Origin: an uncultured Acetatifactor sp.
GTDB taxonomy: Bacteria; Bacillota; Clostridia; Lachnospirales; Lachnospiraceae
Assembly (NCBI GenBank): GCA_910586835.1
Contig: CAJUJU010000045.1
Location: 1-35,056, forward strand
Length of the DNA: 35,056 nt
Direction of reading: 5' to 3'
Part shown: piece by piece, positions 7,407-16,649 of the stretch
How positions within the stretch are numbered: position 1 is the stretch's first letter
How the letters are laid out: each line of letters opens with the position of its first letter
The notes under the pieces: generated by a model
What the model was told of the DNA's origin: nothing
Seen by the model: the letters and a program-made list of their open reading frames with translations, nothing else
Databases searched by the model: none
Program-made: the position numbers and the translations under genes

Positions 7407-8063
7407 ATGAGTACACCTTGCGCGGCAGAACTTCCAAAGGAACAGAAGCGATTCGGCTCGGACGGGCCCGGGAAGGAGGAGATCGGGGATACATTCGCGG
7501 TAGTTGACACTGAGACAAACTGGAATGACGCGGTGATGTCTATCGGCGTGGTGGTCGCTGACCTGAAGACCAGGAAGAAAATCGATTCGGTCTATTACAT
7601 AATTGACCCGGAATACCGGGTGGGCGGAATGTTTTCGGAAGAGCTGAGAATCAATGAAAAAGGAGTTCGCATTGCGGACAGAAAGCAGGCGTTAGGGGAA
7701 ATCAGGAGATGGCTGGATACTTATCATGTGCGCATGCTTTTCGCGTATAACGCCTCCTTTGACAAAAATCATCTGCCGGAATATTCCGGATATGAATGGT
7801 ATGACATTATGCGTCTGGCGGCATATCGCCAGTACAACAGGGCGATTCCGGCCTCTGCGGATTGTTATAAGACCGGAAGGCTCAAGCAGGGTTATGGCGT
7901 GGAGGATGTCCTGAAAATGCTCAGCAGGAACAGGGGCTACAGGGAGACGCACAACGCCGTCCTGGACGCGGAGGACGAGCTGCAGATCATGCAGTTGCTC
8001 GGGCATGAGATAAAGGAGTACGAGATTGCCCTTTTGTCGGACAAGGGAACCGGGAACCGTTGA
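7407..8063 (+). CDS. DEDDh-family 3'-5' exonuclease-like protein
   Basis: A 218-residue protein with the three exonuclease motifs of the DnaQ-like fold. Exo I is VVDTETN with Asp34 and Glu36, Exo II is YNASFDKN with Asp119, and Exo III is HNAVLDAEDEL with His182 four residues before Asp187, which makes it the DEDDh type. These enzymes remove nucleotides from 3' ends using two metal ions; the substrate (DNA or RNA) is not clear. The first 28 residues are variable. The start follows GAGGAGA and lies after a good promoter at 7325-7353, so the gene is probably transcribed on its own or together with the M28 peptidase gene 111 bases downstream. Confidence 0.85.
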   Translation: MSTPCAAELPKEQKRFGSDGPGKEEIGDTFAVVDTETNWNDAVMSIGVVVADLKTRKKIDSVYYIIDPEYRVGGMFSEELRINEKGVRIADRKQALGEIRRWLDTYHVRMLFAYNASFDKNHLPEYSGYEWYDIMRLAAYRQYNRAIPASADCYKTGRLKQGYGVEDVLKMLSRNRGYRETHNAVLDAEDELQIMQLLGHEIKEYEIALLSDKGTGNR

Positions 8064-8174
8064 TTTTTGCATAAGCATTTTTTGCCGGTTTTCACAAAGG
8101 AGCAGTTTTAGGACAGGAAAGTATTACATAGTATGTCTGGCAGGGACATGCAGATGATAGGAGAGAGCGAAAAC

Positions 8175-9437
8175 ATGAAAGAGCTGATGAATTTTGTGAA
8201 CGAATTAAGCTTCGTCCGGGTGGGCGGTAGCGAGGAAGAAAAGAAGGCGGCGGAACTGATCCTGGGGGAAATCAACAGGATGGCAGAGGAAGCGGGGCGG
8301 GAGGACATCAGGGGAGAATATATGCCCTTCCGGATTCCGGACGCAAAGGTGAGGAAGTGCTCCGTGCAGGCGGCGGGAAGGGAGATTGCCTGCGTGCCCT
8401 ATCTGCGTTCGGGAACTATTGACAGAGAGTGCGGGCTGGTCTATCTGGATGATGCTTCTGAGATTGATTTTGCCGCAGCCGGGAACCTGGAGGGCAAGGC
8501 TGTGCTGCTGAACAGGCTTGTGGACGAGGATGTTTACAGACGGCTTGTGAAGCATGGGGCGTCGGCGTTTCTGGTCATGCAGGGCAAGTATTATCTGGGG
8601 GAGAGGGAGGTGTCTCTGTATCCCAAGAGGCTGCAGGAGCATTTTACCAGAAACGGATTGATCCCGGGATTCACCATTGCGGCGGCGGACGCGCTCCTGC
8701 TGATTCAGCAGGACGTAAGGACGGTGCGGCTTACGCTGGAGCAGGAGGATGTGGAACGGGAGAGCCGGAACGTGTCTGCCGTGATTCAGGGCACCTGCGG
8801 GAAAGAGGAGAGCATTGTGCTTACCGCGCACTATGATTCCGTCCCTGTGGGAACCGGTTCCTGGGACAATGCCACGGGTGCGGCGGCGCTTCTGGCAATT
8901 TTTGGCCACTTTGCGGCGAATCCTGCCGGGAGAACGCTGCGGTTTCTCTGGTGCGGCAGTGAGGAGCTTGGGCTGCTGGGGTCAAAGGCGTATGTGGAGC
9001 AGCAGAAGGAGCTGCTTGACGAGATCGGGTTTTGTTTCAACTTTGACATGTGTGGTACGGCTCTGGGGGCGAACCGGATCATTGTCACCGGAGAGAAGGA
9101 GCTGCAGACATTTGCGGAGCAGTATTGCAGGCTCACAGGTTATTCCGCGGAAATAAAGACACAGGTTCACTCCAGTGATTCCGCGCCCTTCTGCGACAAT
9201 GACATTCCGGCGCTTGGACTGAGCAGGGGGACAGCCACGGCGGAGATACACACCGTTCATGACCTGCTTCCCACCCTCAGCGAGAAGCAGATGCGCAAAA
9301 ATGTGGAGTTCGCGGTTCGGATCATCCGGGATGTGGCAAACGCGGCAGTGCTTCCCGTAAAGAAGGGAATGTCGGAGGAGTGCAGGAAGGAACTGGATAA
9401 ATATTTCCATCGGGAGAAGGAAAAGGAAACAAAATGA
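8175..9437 (+). CDS. M28-family zinc metallopeptidase (aminopeptidase-like)
   Basis: A 420-residue protein. The catalytic domain holds the expected M28 metal ligands and catalytic acid: HYDS (His219, Asp221), WDNATG (Asp231), EELGLLGS (catalytic Glu263 with ligand Glu264), FDMCG (Asp291) and HTVHD (His362). Residues about 90-190, inserted before the catalytic core, resemble a protease-associated domain (VYLDDASEIDFAAAGNLEGKAVLL). No signal peptide or membrane segment is seen, so it probably acts in the cytoplasm on peptides. The ATG at 8175 is chosen over 8133 because AGGAGAGAG lies at 8159-8167. It is followed closely by an unknown membrane protein and a carboxypeptidase, so the three may be one operon. 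Confidence 0.9.
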   Translation: MKELMNFVNELSFVRVGGSEEEKKAAELILGEINRMAEEAGREDIRGEYMPFRIPDAKVRKCSVQAAGREIACVPYLRSGTIDRECGLVYLDDASEIDFAAAGNLEGKAVLLNRLVDEDVYRRLVKHGASAFLVMQGKYYLGEREVSLYPKRLQEHFTRNGLIPGFTIAAADALLLIQQDVRTVRLTLEQEDVERESRNVSAVIQGTCGKEESIVLTAHYDSVPVGTGSWDNATGAAALLAIFGHFAANPAGRTLRFLWCGSEELGLLGSKAYVEQQKELLDEIGFCFNFDMCGTALGANRIIVTGEKELQTFAEQYCRLTGYSAEIKTQVHSSDSAPFCDNDIPALGLSRGTATAEIHTVHDLLPTLSEKQMRKNVEFAVRIIRDVANAAVLPVKKGMSEECRKELDKYFHREKEKETK

Positions 9438-9455
9438 GTCGGGGGATAGACAGAC

Positions 9456-10190
9456 ATGAGAAAAATCAGGAAAAATGTCATAGTTACCATTCTGATTCTG
9501 ACGCTGGGTGCTTCTACCGCCCTTTTGGCGTATCTTCACTTTTTTGCGGCAGATGACAGAAGGCTTTCCGGGGAGTGGACAGGGGAGCTGCATATGACAG
9601 AGCAGGCTGCCGTCACGGCGCTTGGATGGCTGCAGGACATGGAAGCCGTGAAGGTTACCCTGGAGGATGTGGAATCCTGTATGCAGGAGCTGATCGTTCA
9701 GATTGATCTGACCCTGGAACAGACAGCCCGGGGGGAGGGAACCTTTCAGTGTAATGTCCTGCCGGAAAGCTACGACGCCTGCAGGCAGGCCGCCTATGAA
9801 GGGTTTGCCGAAGCCTTCCGGGGGCTTCTGGCAGAAAGGCTTCGCATGGCGGGTTACGCGGAAGGCACGGACGGGGAGGCTGTGGAGGCTCTTGTGATTG
9901 AGACCTTCGGCATGTCTACCGTCTCCTACCTGATGACCTGCGGACCGGCCCTGCTTCCGTCTCTGGAGGAGCTGCAGGCCGGGTATGACGGAAGCGGCGT
10001 CTATGAAGCGGCGGAAGGTATTTTGACCAGACAGTTTGAGACTGGCGGAGCCGGCGCGGTAAGGTCGGAACGCTATATCCGGAAAGACGCCAGCCTGATC
10101 CTGCTGGAGGAAACCGGCTCCGGCGATTCAAAGAAGGTTTTGGACCGTTATCCGGTGGTCTATACCTTAAAGCAACCTCAAGTCAGGTAA
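9456..10190 (+). CDS. Unknown exported or membrane-anchored protein
   Basis: A 244-residue protein I do not recognise. Residues about 8-30 form a hydrophobic segment (VIVTILILTLGASTALLAYL) after a positive start, so it is an uncleaved anchor or a signal peptide. The rest is acidic and mostly helical by composition, with GEWTGELHMTEQ right after the membrane segment, a motif-like opening seen in some small lipocalin-like or stress proteins. It starts 18 bases after the M28 gene with GGGGGAT ahead, and ends 27 bases before the carboxypeptidase start, so a shared transcript is likely. A role in the cell envelope is inferred only from location. Confidence 0.7.
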   Translation: MRKIRKNVIVTILILTLGASTALLAYLHFFAADDRRLSGEWTGELHMTEQAAVTALGWLQDMEAVKVTLEDVESCMQELIVQIDLTLEQTARGEGTFQCNVLPESYDACRQAAYEGFAEAFRGLLAERLRMAGYAEGTDGEAVEALVIETFGMSTVSYLMTCGPALLPSLEELQAGYDGSGVYEAAEGILTRQFETGGAGAVRSERYIRKDASLILLEETGSGDSKKVLDRYPVVYTLKQPQVR

Positions 10191-10217
10191 ATGTCTCAAG
10201 ATCCGAAGGGAGATCCA

Positions 10218-11669
10218 ATGAAAACGATTCTGCAGAAAACAACTTCTTTTGTTCTGTCTGTATTGCTGATCTGTTTTATCCTGCCCGTCAGGGCTGACGC
10301 CAGCTTTGAGATTCCCGGAACCTGCCGGGTACAGACGGATACCGGAGCCGCGCGCACGGTAAAAACCCTGGATTACAGCTATGATCACAACACCTACCTG
10401 TCGCTGCGGGACATGGCAATGGTTCTGAAGGACACGGAAAAACCCTTTTCGCTGGAGATCACGAAAAGCACGGTGTCCCTGAACCCGGGAGACGCTTATT
10501 CCCCGGTGGGAGTGGAAAATACCCTCTGGGAGGATACCGAAAATCCGGATATCTCCCTGCGGCGGAACGAGTGCAGGGTAAACGGACAAAAAGCATATTA
10601 TTATACCCTGATTATGAAACTGCCCTCCGGTCATTATGATTGTTTTATGATGGCCGCGGATCTTGCCATGATTCTGGATGTGGATCTTGAGGTTCCGGAG
10701 ACCGGGGTTTTGCAGATCAATACCAGGGAGCCCTTCTGCATTTCTCCCGATGTCCTGGAGCAGTCGGGATACTTTTATGGAGTCAACGGAGTGCTGGTGG
10801 GAGATGTCACCACCGGGGAGATCTTTTATCAGTTCCAGTCGGACAGGGCCTATCCCATCGCCAGTACTTCCAAGCTTATGACCTGCCTGCTGACCATGGA
10901 TGCCCTTTCGGCAGGGCAGCTTTCCTCTGACGGGCTGGTGGCCGTCTCCCAGGCGGCGGAACTGCTCTCAGCCTCGGACGACGGGGTCATCGACCTGGAG
11001 GCGGGGCAGCAGATTCCTGTGCGGGAGCTTCTTCTGGGGGCGCTCCTGCCCTCCAGCAACGAATGTGCGCTGTGTCTGGCCGAAGCGGTGGCCGGCTCGG
11101 AGGAAGCCTTTGTGGAGCGAATGAATCAGAAGGCGCAGGAGCTGGGGCTTTCCCAGGCGATTTTCTTCAACAGCCACGGTCTGCCTGCCTACACGGAGGA
11201 GCCGGTTCCCGCAAAGCGCCAGAACCGCATGAGCGCCCGGGACATGTTCCGGCTGGTATCCTACCTTCTGAAGGTCTATCCTCAGATCACGGACATCACC
11301 TCTCTGAAGTCGGCTACCCTCAGCACTTTGGAAGAGGAGGTGCGCAATACCAATCCGCTTCTGTATAATCTGCCGGGAGTTACCGGCCTGAAGACCGGGA
11401 CCACCAACAAGGCCGGAGCCTGTCTGGTCACGTCTCTGAGGGTGGATGACGGAGTTTCGGAACATGATCTGGCGGTCATTGTGCTGGGAACCGAGGATTC
11501 CATTGAGAGGGGACGGGTCTCGGGGCTGTTGGCCAGATATGCCCTGCGCGCCTTTTACGAGGGTGTGGGAGAACCGGAAACCGGAGATTCTGCCCAGACG
11601 CCCGGAAATCTGCCCGTACATGCCGAAGCAGCGGTGAACCGGATTCTGGGCACCGCGGGAAAACATTGA
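10218..11669 (+). CDS. D-alanyl-D-alanine carboxypeptidase (peptidase S11 family)
   Basis: A 483-residue exported protein with all three penicillin-binding motifs: STSK at residues 216-219 with the catalytic Ser, SSN at 279-281, and KTG at 392-394. A signal peptide covers about residues 1-29. Between it and the S11 domain lies a 150-residue segment (YLSLRDMAMVLKDT and YDCFMMAADLAMILD) that resembles the copper-amine-oxidase-like or stalk domains common in clostridial cell-wall proteins. The enzyme removes the last D-Ala from peptidoglycan stem peptides. The usual C-terminal PBP5-type domain and membrane helix are not obvious. The ATG at 10218 follows GGGAG; an upstream in-frame ATG at 10191 would place charged residues before the signal peptide. 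Confidence 0.9.
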   Translation: MKTILQKTTSFVLSVLLICFILPVRADASFEIPGTCRVQTDTGAARTVKTLDYSYDHNTYLSLRDMAMVLKDTEKPFSLEITKSTVSLNPGDAYSPVGVENTLWEDTENPDISLRRNECRVNGQKAYYYTLIMKLPSGHYDCFMMAADLAMILDVDLEVPETGVLQINTREPFCISPDVLEQSGYFYGVNGVLVGDVTTGEIFYQFQSDRAYPIASTSKLMTCLLTMDALSAGQLSSDGLVAVSQAAELLSASDDGVIDLEAGQQIPVRELLLGALLPSSNECALCLAEAVAGSEEAFVERMNQKAQELGLSQAIFFNSHGLPAYTEEPVPAKRQNRMSARDMFRLVSYLLKVYPQITDITSLKSATLSTLEEEVRNTNPLLYNLPGVTGLKTGTTNKAGACLVTSLRVDDGVSEHDLAVIVLGTEDSIERGRVSGLLARYALRAFYEGVGEPETGDSAQTPGNLPVHAEAAVNRILGTAGKH

Positions 11670-11808
11670 TTTATTTGGATGTGGGCCGGGAGGTTTGCGG
11701 CAGAGTCATACAAGATCGCAGGATACACAAGATTGCTTCCAGGATGCGGAATGAATCGGAACTTTCCAAGTGAAGAGACAGAATGGAACGTAATCAGAGG
11801 GCTGCAGG

Positions 11809-12045
11809 TCATTGCCGGAAAAGGGCATTAAAATCACAATGTAAAATATCGGTCAAGGCACACAACAGATCGACGCTGGGATTGTTCGTCCCCTTTTCGA
11901 CCTTGCTGAAGGTACTGGAAGTGATTTCCACACCATGCAGCTGCAGCTTTGCCACGATATCAACATTTCGAAGCTTTTGAGCCAGTCTGATTTTTCGAAT
12001 GTTTGAGCCAACTATATTATTGGCTCTCTGATTTATACGTTCCAT
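11809..12045 (-). CDS. Small XRE-family helix-turn-helix regulator
   Basis: A 78-residue protein that is almost only a Cro/CI-type DNA-binding domain: SNIRKIRLAQKLRNVDIVAKL, then SSTFSKVEKGTNNPSVDLL for the second part of the fold. The frame continues 25 codons upstream, but that stretch is AT-rich and looks like the intergenic region; the ATG at 12045 fits the domain best even though no strong ribosome site is visible. It is divergent from a small gene at 12166 and may regulate it. Unlike many of its kind, the helix before the recognition helix has an insert (QLHGVEITSS). Confidence 0.75.
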   Translation of the reverse strand: MERINQRANNIVGSNIRKIRLAQKLRNVDIVAKLQLHGVEITSSTFSKVEKGTNNPSVDLLCALTDILHCDFNALFRQ

Positions 12046-12078
12046 AAAAAAAATGTTATTGAAAATTTTTGGAAAAAG

Positions 12079-12108
12079 TTGCCAAAATGGACGCAAATAT
12101 GATAAAAT
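12079..12108 (+). promoter_or_regulatory. Promoter for the small coiled-coil gene
   Basis: TTGCCA (12079-12084) and TAAAAT (12103-12108) with an 18-base spacer, in the region between the divergent XRE gene and the gene at 12166. Confidence 0.55.
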
Positions 12109-12165
12109 AGTGTGATACAATCATTAAACAAGTACAAACTATAAATTCGAAAGGTGCGGAAAGCG

Positions 12166-12459
12166 ATGAAAAAGATTAAGTGGATTCTGGTGAGAATTAA
12201 AAAAAGAATTGCTGCGGTGATAGCGGACAGTACATATAGAACCCTTGAGTCCTTGCCGCATGCCAAGCTGTTGCTTATGCCGTCGGCTTACATCCTGAAT
12301 GATGAGGAAACGATTGCGAAACTGGAAGAGCAGGCGCTGGAAAGGAAAAGACAGGAAATGGTTCAAACCCTGGAACGGATGAATGAGATTATAGAGGAGT
12401 ATGCCAGGCAGAAGAATCTGGATAACGATAACTGGCGGAAGACAATCGACATGATTTGA
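12166..12459 (+). CDS. Small unknown basic/coiled-coil protein
   Basis: A 97-residue protein of unknown function. The first 20 residues are very basic (MKKIKWILVRIKKRIAAV) and could form an amphipathic helix that lies on the membrane or on nucleic acid. The second half is a long charged helix (EETIAKLEEQALERKRQEMV) likely to form a coiled coil. AAGGTG at about 12150-12155 supports the ATG at 12166. It has its own promoter (12079-12108) and its own terminator (12516-12579), so it is a single-gene unit, with a divergent XRE regulator as the likely partner in control. Confidence 0.65.
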   Translation: MKKIKWILVRIKKRIAAVIADSTYRTLESLPHAKLLLMPSAYILNDEETIAKLEEQALERKRQEMVQTLERMNEIIEEYARQKNLDNDNWRKTIDMI

Positions 12460-12515
12460 AAGACATTTCAGAAAGAAAGACCGTAAATAATAGAATGTTT
12501 CTAATATAGCACATT

Positions 12516-12579
12516 GCGCGGCGAAATGCAAGCGGGAAAGTATTTTTGGTTCCCGGTGTATTTTGCCACGCTTTTTTTT
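12516..12579 (+). terminator. Long intrinsic terminator after the small coiled-coil gene
   Basis: An outer stem, GCGCGGCGAAAT (12516-12527) with ATTTTGCCACGC (12560-12571), has one mismatch and one G-U pair. Inside it, CGGGAA and TTCCCG form a second stem. Eight T residues follow at 12572-12579. Confidence 0.75.
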
Positions 12580-12635
12580 CGGAAAAATTTCTATCTTGAA
12601 CAAAATTTCAGCGGAAAAATGGGTAAAATGACAGG

Positions 12636-12664
12636 TTGTGGAGAAGGGAAAAACCGGATATAAT
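12636..12664 (+). promoter_or_regulatory. Sigma-A promoter for the GH43 gene
   Basis: TTGTGG (12636-12641) and a perfect TATAAT (12659-12664) with a 17-base spacer. Its position shows that the earlier in-frame ATG at 12638 cannot be the real start of the GH43 gene. Confidence 0.7.
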
Positions 12665-12700
12665 AGCTTTGAAATAATTCCAGAAAAAGGAGAAGGCAGA

Positions 12701-14566
12701 ATGGCATATTTATTAAGCTATACAAGGCAGCCGATTGACAGCGTCCACTACGATCCCAGGCTGGCCTGCAGTATGCATCTTGCCCTTAGCAGAGATGGGG
12801 CGGATTATGATGCGCTGAATCATAACAGCGGTGTTCTGTTTGCAAAGGCGACACAACAGGAAGACGGTTCCCTGAACCCGAAGAGTCTGAAGGCTCCCTG
12901 GCTGTTCGCTCTTCCCGGCGGGCGTTACGCGGTGGCGGCGGTTCGTACGGGAGGGGACGGGGAGGAGGATGAGGAGAGCAAGGGCTGTGTACTGCTCTTT
13001 ACTTCTGAGAACCTGACGGATTATCGGGAAGAAGGGCTTTTGAAACTGGGAGAGGAGTACCTGGAGCAGGTGGCCTGCGTCTTCCTGCCGGAACAGAATG
13101 CGATCCGGCTGTGGTGGAAGGACAGGACGGGAGAATGCTTTACGGGTGAGATCCGGAATCCGGAGGACAGAGTACTGCTGTGTGAGCCAGCGGGCTGCGG
13201 CGATCTCTTCCAGGACGCCGGCGGAGCTTACGGGCAGACAGGGGAGACGCTTTTGGGGAAAGCGCTGGAACCCTTTGCGGAAATGATACATATGCCAAAG
13301 GAAACGGGCATCGAGGGCGCAGAGCCCTGCAGTGTGATTGAGATACCGGAGGAGACGGCGGCCAGGCTGCGCAGAAAGCTGCTGACACCCGTAAACACGG
13401 GAGTGGAGTTTCCGGAGCGGATCTGGGTGTCCGGGCCCGGGCAGCTGGAGCAATACTTTGCAACGGCCCGATACAGTGACGGCAGCAGCGCGAAAAAGCG
13501 CGTGGACTGGGATCTTTCCCGGGTGGATTTTGACCGGAAGGGAACTTGGGAGATCACGGGGAGGATACGCCAGGAGCACTTTGCCTTTCCCGTGGCATAC
13601 AATCGTGCGGATCCCTGTATCGGGAAATGGAACGACAAGTATTATTTTATTGCAACCAACGATGCCGATAACAATCATACCCTGTATATCCGGGAGGCGG
13701 ATACGATTCCGGGGCTGGTGAATGCGGAGGAAAAGCTGATTCTGGATTCCGATACCTATCCGGGCATCGGCGGTCTGCTCTGGGCACCGGAGTTCCATGA
13801 GGTGGAGGGGAGGCTTTACATTTTCCACGCCGCCACACCCGGGGAATTCTTTTGTGAGGAAAGTCATGTGATGGCGCTGCGGGAAGGCGGAAATCCTGCC
13901 TGCCGGGAGGACTGGCTTCCGCCCAAGCGGGTGGTGAGGCGGGACGGCAGCGATATCTGTGAGGCCGGAAAGGAAATCACGCTGGATATGACCTGCTTTG
14001 CATGGCAGGGGGATTATTATGCGGTCTGGTCCCAGAGACAGTTTTTGCCGAAGGATCTGGGGGCATGGCTCTATATTGCTAAGCTGGATCCGAAAGAGCC
14101 CTGGCGGCTGCTCACCGATCCGGTGGTTTTATCCAAGCCGGAATACGGCTGGGCAAACAATCATACCTTTGTGGATGAGGGGCCTTTTGCGCTGCCCACG
14201 GAGGAGAGACTGTACCTGACGTTCTCCAGCGCAGCCGTGGATACCTCGTATGTGGTAGGACTTCTTACCATAGAGAAGGGAAAGGATTTGCTGACCCCGG
14301 AGAACTGGAAAAAGAAGAATTATCCCATACTGACCTCCCGGAGCGTGGAGGGAGAGTTCGGCACCGGCCACAACGCCTATGTGACGGATGAGGACGGGAC
14401 GATTTGGAATACCTATCATGCCAGGCCGGGAACGGAGGGTGTGCGCAGCAGCGGGATCAGAAGAGTACACTTTGACGCGGAGGGGGAGCCGGTGCTGGAT
14501 CTGACGGAAGAGCTGGATCTGAAAGAGGAGTACCGCAGCCTGCGGATCACGCTGGAAATCCTGTGA
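12701..14566 (+). CDS. Glycoside hydrolase family 43 protein (arabinofuranosidase/xylosidase type)
   Basis: A 621-residue protein without signal peptide, hence probably cytoplasmic. Residues about 1-230 hold a segment of unknown fold with sugar-enzyme-like strands; about 225-295 look like a bacterial Ig-like domain (VEFPERIWVSGPG and VDWDLSRVDFDRKGTW). The five-bladed GH43 propeller follows: ADPCIGKW with the catalytic base Asp304, WAPEFHEV with Glu364 nearby, and VDEGPF with Glu493 as the likely general acid. GTGHNAYV also fits the family. The start follows AAGGAG near 12686. It probably removes arabinose or xylose from imported oligosaccharides; the linkage is not decided by sequence. It leads a block with pepF, a chemoreceptor and a second glycosidase. 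Confidence 0.85.
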   Translation: MAYLLSYTRQPIDSVHYDPRLACSMHLALSRDGADYDALNHNSGVLFAKATQQEDGSLNPKSLKAPWLFALPGGRYAVAAVRTGGDGEEDEESKGCVLLFTSENLTDYREEGLLKLGEEYLEQVACVFLPEQNAIRLWWKDRTGECFTGEIRNPEDRVLLCEPAGCGDLFQDAGGAYGQTGETLLGKALEPFAEMIHMPKETGIEGAEPCSVIEIPEETAARLRRKLLTPVNTGVEFPERIWVSGPGQLEQYFATARYSDGSSAKKRVDWDLSRVDFDRKGTWEITGRIRQEHFAFPVAYNRADPCIGKWNDKYYFIATNDADNNHTLYIREADTIPGLVNAEEKLILDSDTYPGIGGLLWAPEFHEVEGRLYIFHAATPGEFFCEESHVMALREGGNPACREDWLPPKRVVRRDGSDICEAGKEITLDMTCFAWQGDYYAVWSQRQFLPKDLGAWLYIAKLDPKEPWRLLTDPVVLSKPEYGWANNHTFVDEGPFALPTEERLYLTFSSAAVDTSYVVGLLTIEKGKDLLTPENWKKKNYPILTSRSVEGEFGTGHNAYVTDEDGTIWNTYHARPGTEGVRSSGIRRVHFDAEGEPVLDLTEELDLKEEYRSLRITLEIL

Positions 14567-14611
14567 AAATTGTGAATATGAGCATTGAGAAGCGGCAGCA
14601 TGGAGGATAAT

Positions 14612-16417
14612 ATGGCTGAAGAACTAAAAGACAGAAAAGACGTCCCGGAGGAGCTGACCTGGAATCTGGCCAACCTGTACGAGACCAGGGAGGACATGCT
14701 GCGGGACGCGGACGAGATGAAACGGCTGGCGGAGCATATGGCAGAAACCTACAAGGGAAGGCTGAACACGCCGGAAACCATTCAGGAATGTCTGACGGAA
14801 TATAGAAGAGTGTACGAGCTGATGACACTGACCGGTATTTATTCCGAGCTGGCCATGTCCGTGGATTATTATGACAACGATAATCAGGAGCAAAGCGGCA
14901 GGATCGGGCGTCTGATCTCCGAGATTCAGAGCAGTCTGAGCTTTGTCAGCAGCGAGATTATGGAGCAGGACGAGGAGATCATCCGGCAGGCGGCCGCCCT
15001 CGGCAGCGGGAACCAGTATTTTCTGCAGGACATTCTGCGGGACAGGCCGCACAGGCTGCATCCGGAGGCAGAGCGCGTGGTTTCCGCCCTGGGGCAGACG
15101 ATCTACAGTACACCCTACGAAATCTATAATATCACCAAGCTGGCGGATATCCGGTTTGAGCCCTTCCGGGTGGGGGAGAAGGAATACCCGCTGGGCTACA
15201 CCCTCTTTGAGGACGACTATGAGTATGAGCAGGACACGGCGGTTCGCCGGGGCGCCTTTGAGGCCTTTTCCCGGAAGATCAAAGAGTATGAGAACGTGAC
15301 CGCCGCGGCCTATAATGCCAAGGTGCAGACGGAGAAGGTTCTGGCCGGGCTGAGGGGGCACAAGTCCGTATTTGATTATCTGCTTTTTTCCCAGAAGGTG
15401 GAGAGGGAGCTTTACGACCGGCAGATTGATCTGATTATGGAGAAGCTGGCTCCCTATATGCGTAAGTATGCAGGGCTGATCCAAAAGGTGCACGGCCTGG
15501 ATAAGATGACCTTTGCCGATCTGAAGCTGCCCGTGGATCCGACATACACGCCCAAGGTCACCATTGAAGCTTCCAGAGAATATATTGAAAAGGGGCTGGC
15601 CATTCTGGGGGAGGACTATGTGAAGATGGTTCAGACGGCCTATGAGGAGAGATGGGTGGACTTTGCCCAGAATAAGGGAAAATCCACCGGCGGCTTCTGC
15701 GCAAGTCCCTATGGCAAAAATTCTTTTATTCTGATGACCTGGAACAACAAAATGTCGGATGTATTCACCCTGGCCCATGAGCTTGGCCATGCGGGGCACT
15801 TTAAAATCTGCAACAGTGCCCAGTCCATCTGGGATACGGATGTTTCTTCCTATTTTGTGGAGGCTCCCTCCACCATGAACGAGCTGCTGATGGCCCATTA
15901 TCTCTTGAAAAACAGCAGGGATAAGCGGTTCCGCCGCTGGGTGCTGACCTGTATGGTGGGCAATACCTATTATCACAATTTTGTGACGCATCTGCTGGAG
16001 GCGGCGTACCAGAGGGAGGTCTACAGGCTGGTGGACGCCGGGGGCAGTGTTCAGGCACAGACACTGAGCGACATTATGAGGGATGTCCTGCAGAAGTTCT
16101 GGGGCGATGCGGTGGAACTGAACGAAGGGGCACAGCTGACTTGGATGAGACAGCCTCATTACTATATGGGGCTCTATTCCTACACCTACAGCGCCGGGCT
16201 GACCATTGCGACGCAGATGTGCAAACGGATAGAGAACGAGGGGCAGGAAGCCATCGAAGACTGGAAGAAGGTACTTGCCGCGGGAAGTACTCTGCCGCCA
16301 GTGGAGCTTGCGGCTCTGGCGGGGATCGACATCTCAACGGACGCTCCGCTTCTGGATACCATTGAAACCATCGGTTCCATGATAGGGGAGATCTGTGAGC
16401 TGACGGAAGATATTTGA
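14612..16417 (+). CDS. pepF: Oligoendopeptidase F (M3B metallopeptidase)
   Basis: A 601-residue protein, the normal size for PepF. The zinc site is HELGH at residues 389-393, with the third ligand Glu417 in the segment FVEAPSTMNE; both are typical of M3 peptidases. The N-terminal two thirds is the helical domain that forms the substrate channel, and LPVDPTYTPKVT precedes the catalytic part. It cuts short peptides of about 7-17 residues in the cytoplasm. The ATG at 14612 follows GGAGG by five bases; earlier ATGs lack such a site. It starts 45 bases after the GH43 gene, so co-transcription is likely, although a peptidase inside a glycan locus has no obvious functional link. Confidence 0.95.
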   Translation: MAEELKDRKDVPEELTWNLANLYETREDMLRDADEMKRLAEHMAETYKGRLNTPETIQECLTEYRRVYELMTLTGIYSELAMSVDYYDNDNQEQSGRIGRLISEIQSSLSFVSSEIMEQDEEIIRQAAALGSGNQYFLQDILRDRPHRLHPEAERVVSALGQTIYSTPYEIYNITKLADIRFEPFRVGEKEYPLGYTLFEDDYEYEQDTAVRRGAFEAFSRKIKEYENVTAAAYNAKVQTEKVLAGLRGHKSVFDYLLFSQKVERELYDRQIDLIMEKLAPYMRKYAGLIQKVHGLDKMTFADLKLPVDPTYTPKVTIEASREYIEKGLAILGEDYVKMVQTAYEERWVDFAQNKGKSTGGFCASPYGKNSFILMTWNNKMSDVFTLAHELGHAGHFKICNSAQSIWDTDVSSYFVEAPSTMNELLMAHYLLKNSRDKRFRRWVLTCMVGNTYYHNFVTHLLEAAYQREVYRLVDAGGSVQAQTLSDIMRDVLQKFWGDAVELNEGAQLTWMRQPHYYMGLYSYTYSAGLTIATQMCKRIENEGQEAIEDWKKVLAAGSTLPPVELAALAGIDISTDAPLLDTIETIGSMIGEICELTEDI

Positions 16418-16623
16418 CAGGAAATCTGCAACAGGAGGGGATCTGCACGGCGGAGTGGGACACCCATGTGCTGGCGCATTCCAATCATGAATGCGGCGTC
16501 AGCGAGATCGTAAACAAGATCGAGCGAACCAACAGCACCGCCGGCGAGCTGAAAAATGTGGGAAGAGCCAACCGCGAGAACGCAGAGACCATAAAATCGG
16601 TGATAACGCGCTTTACGGAATAA
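16414..16623 (+). pseudogene. Possible C-terminal remnant of a chemoreceptor
   Basis: A 69-codon open frame begins with TTG at the pepF stop and ends 26 bases before the chemoreceptor start. Its second half, SEIVNKIERTNSTAGELKNV followed by NRENAETIKSVITRFTE, resembles the last helix of methyl-accepting chemotaxis proteins, which often end in such heptad-rich sequence and a short basic-aromatic tail. The first 30 residues look like non-coding sequence. It may be what is left of a second receptor gene after deletion. It could also be a chance open frame; the evidence is composition and pattern only. Confidence 0.3.
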
Positions 16624-16649
16624 CTGATACAGGAGGAAAAAATATTGTC

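Noticed and set aside
14624..16159. A 511-codon open frame on the minus strand
   Set aside because: Antisense to pepF, which has all its catalytic motifs on the plus strand.
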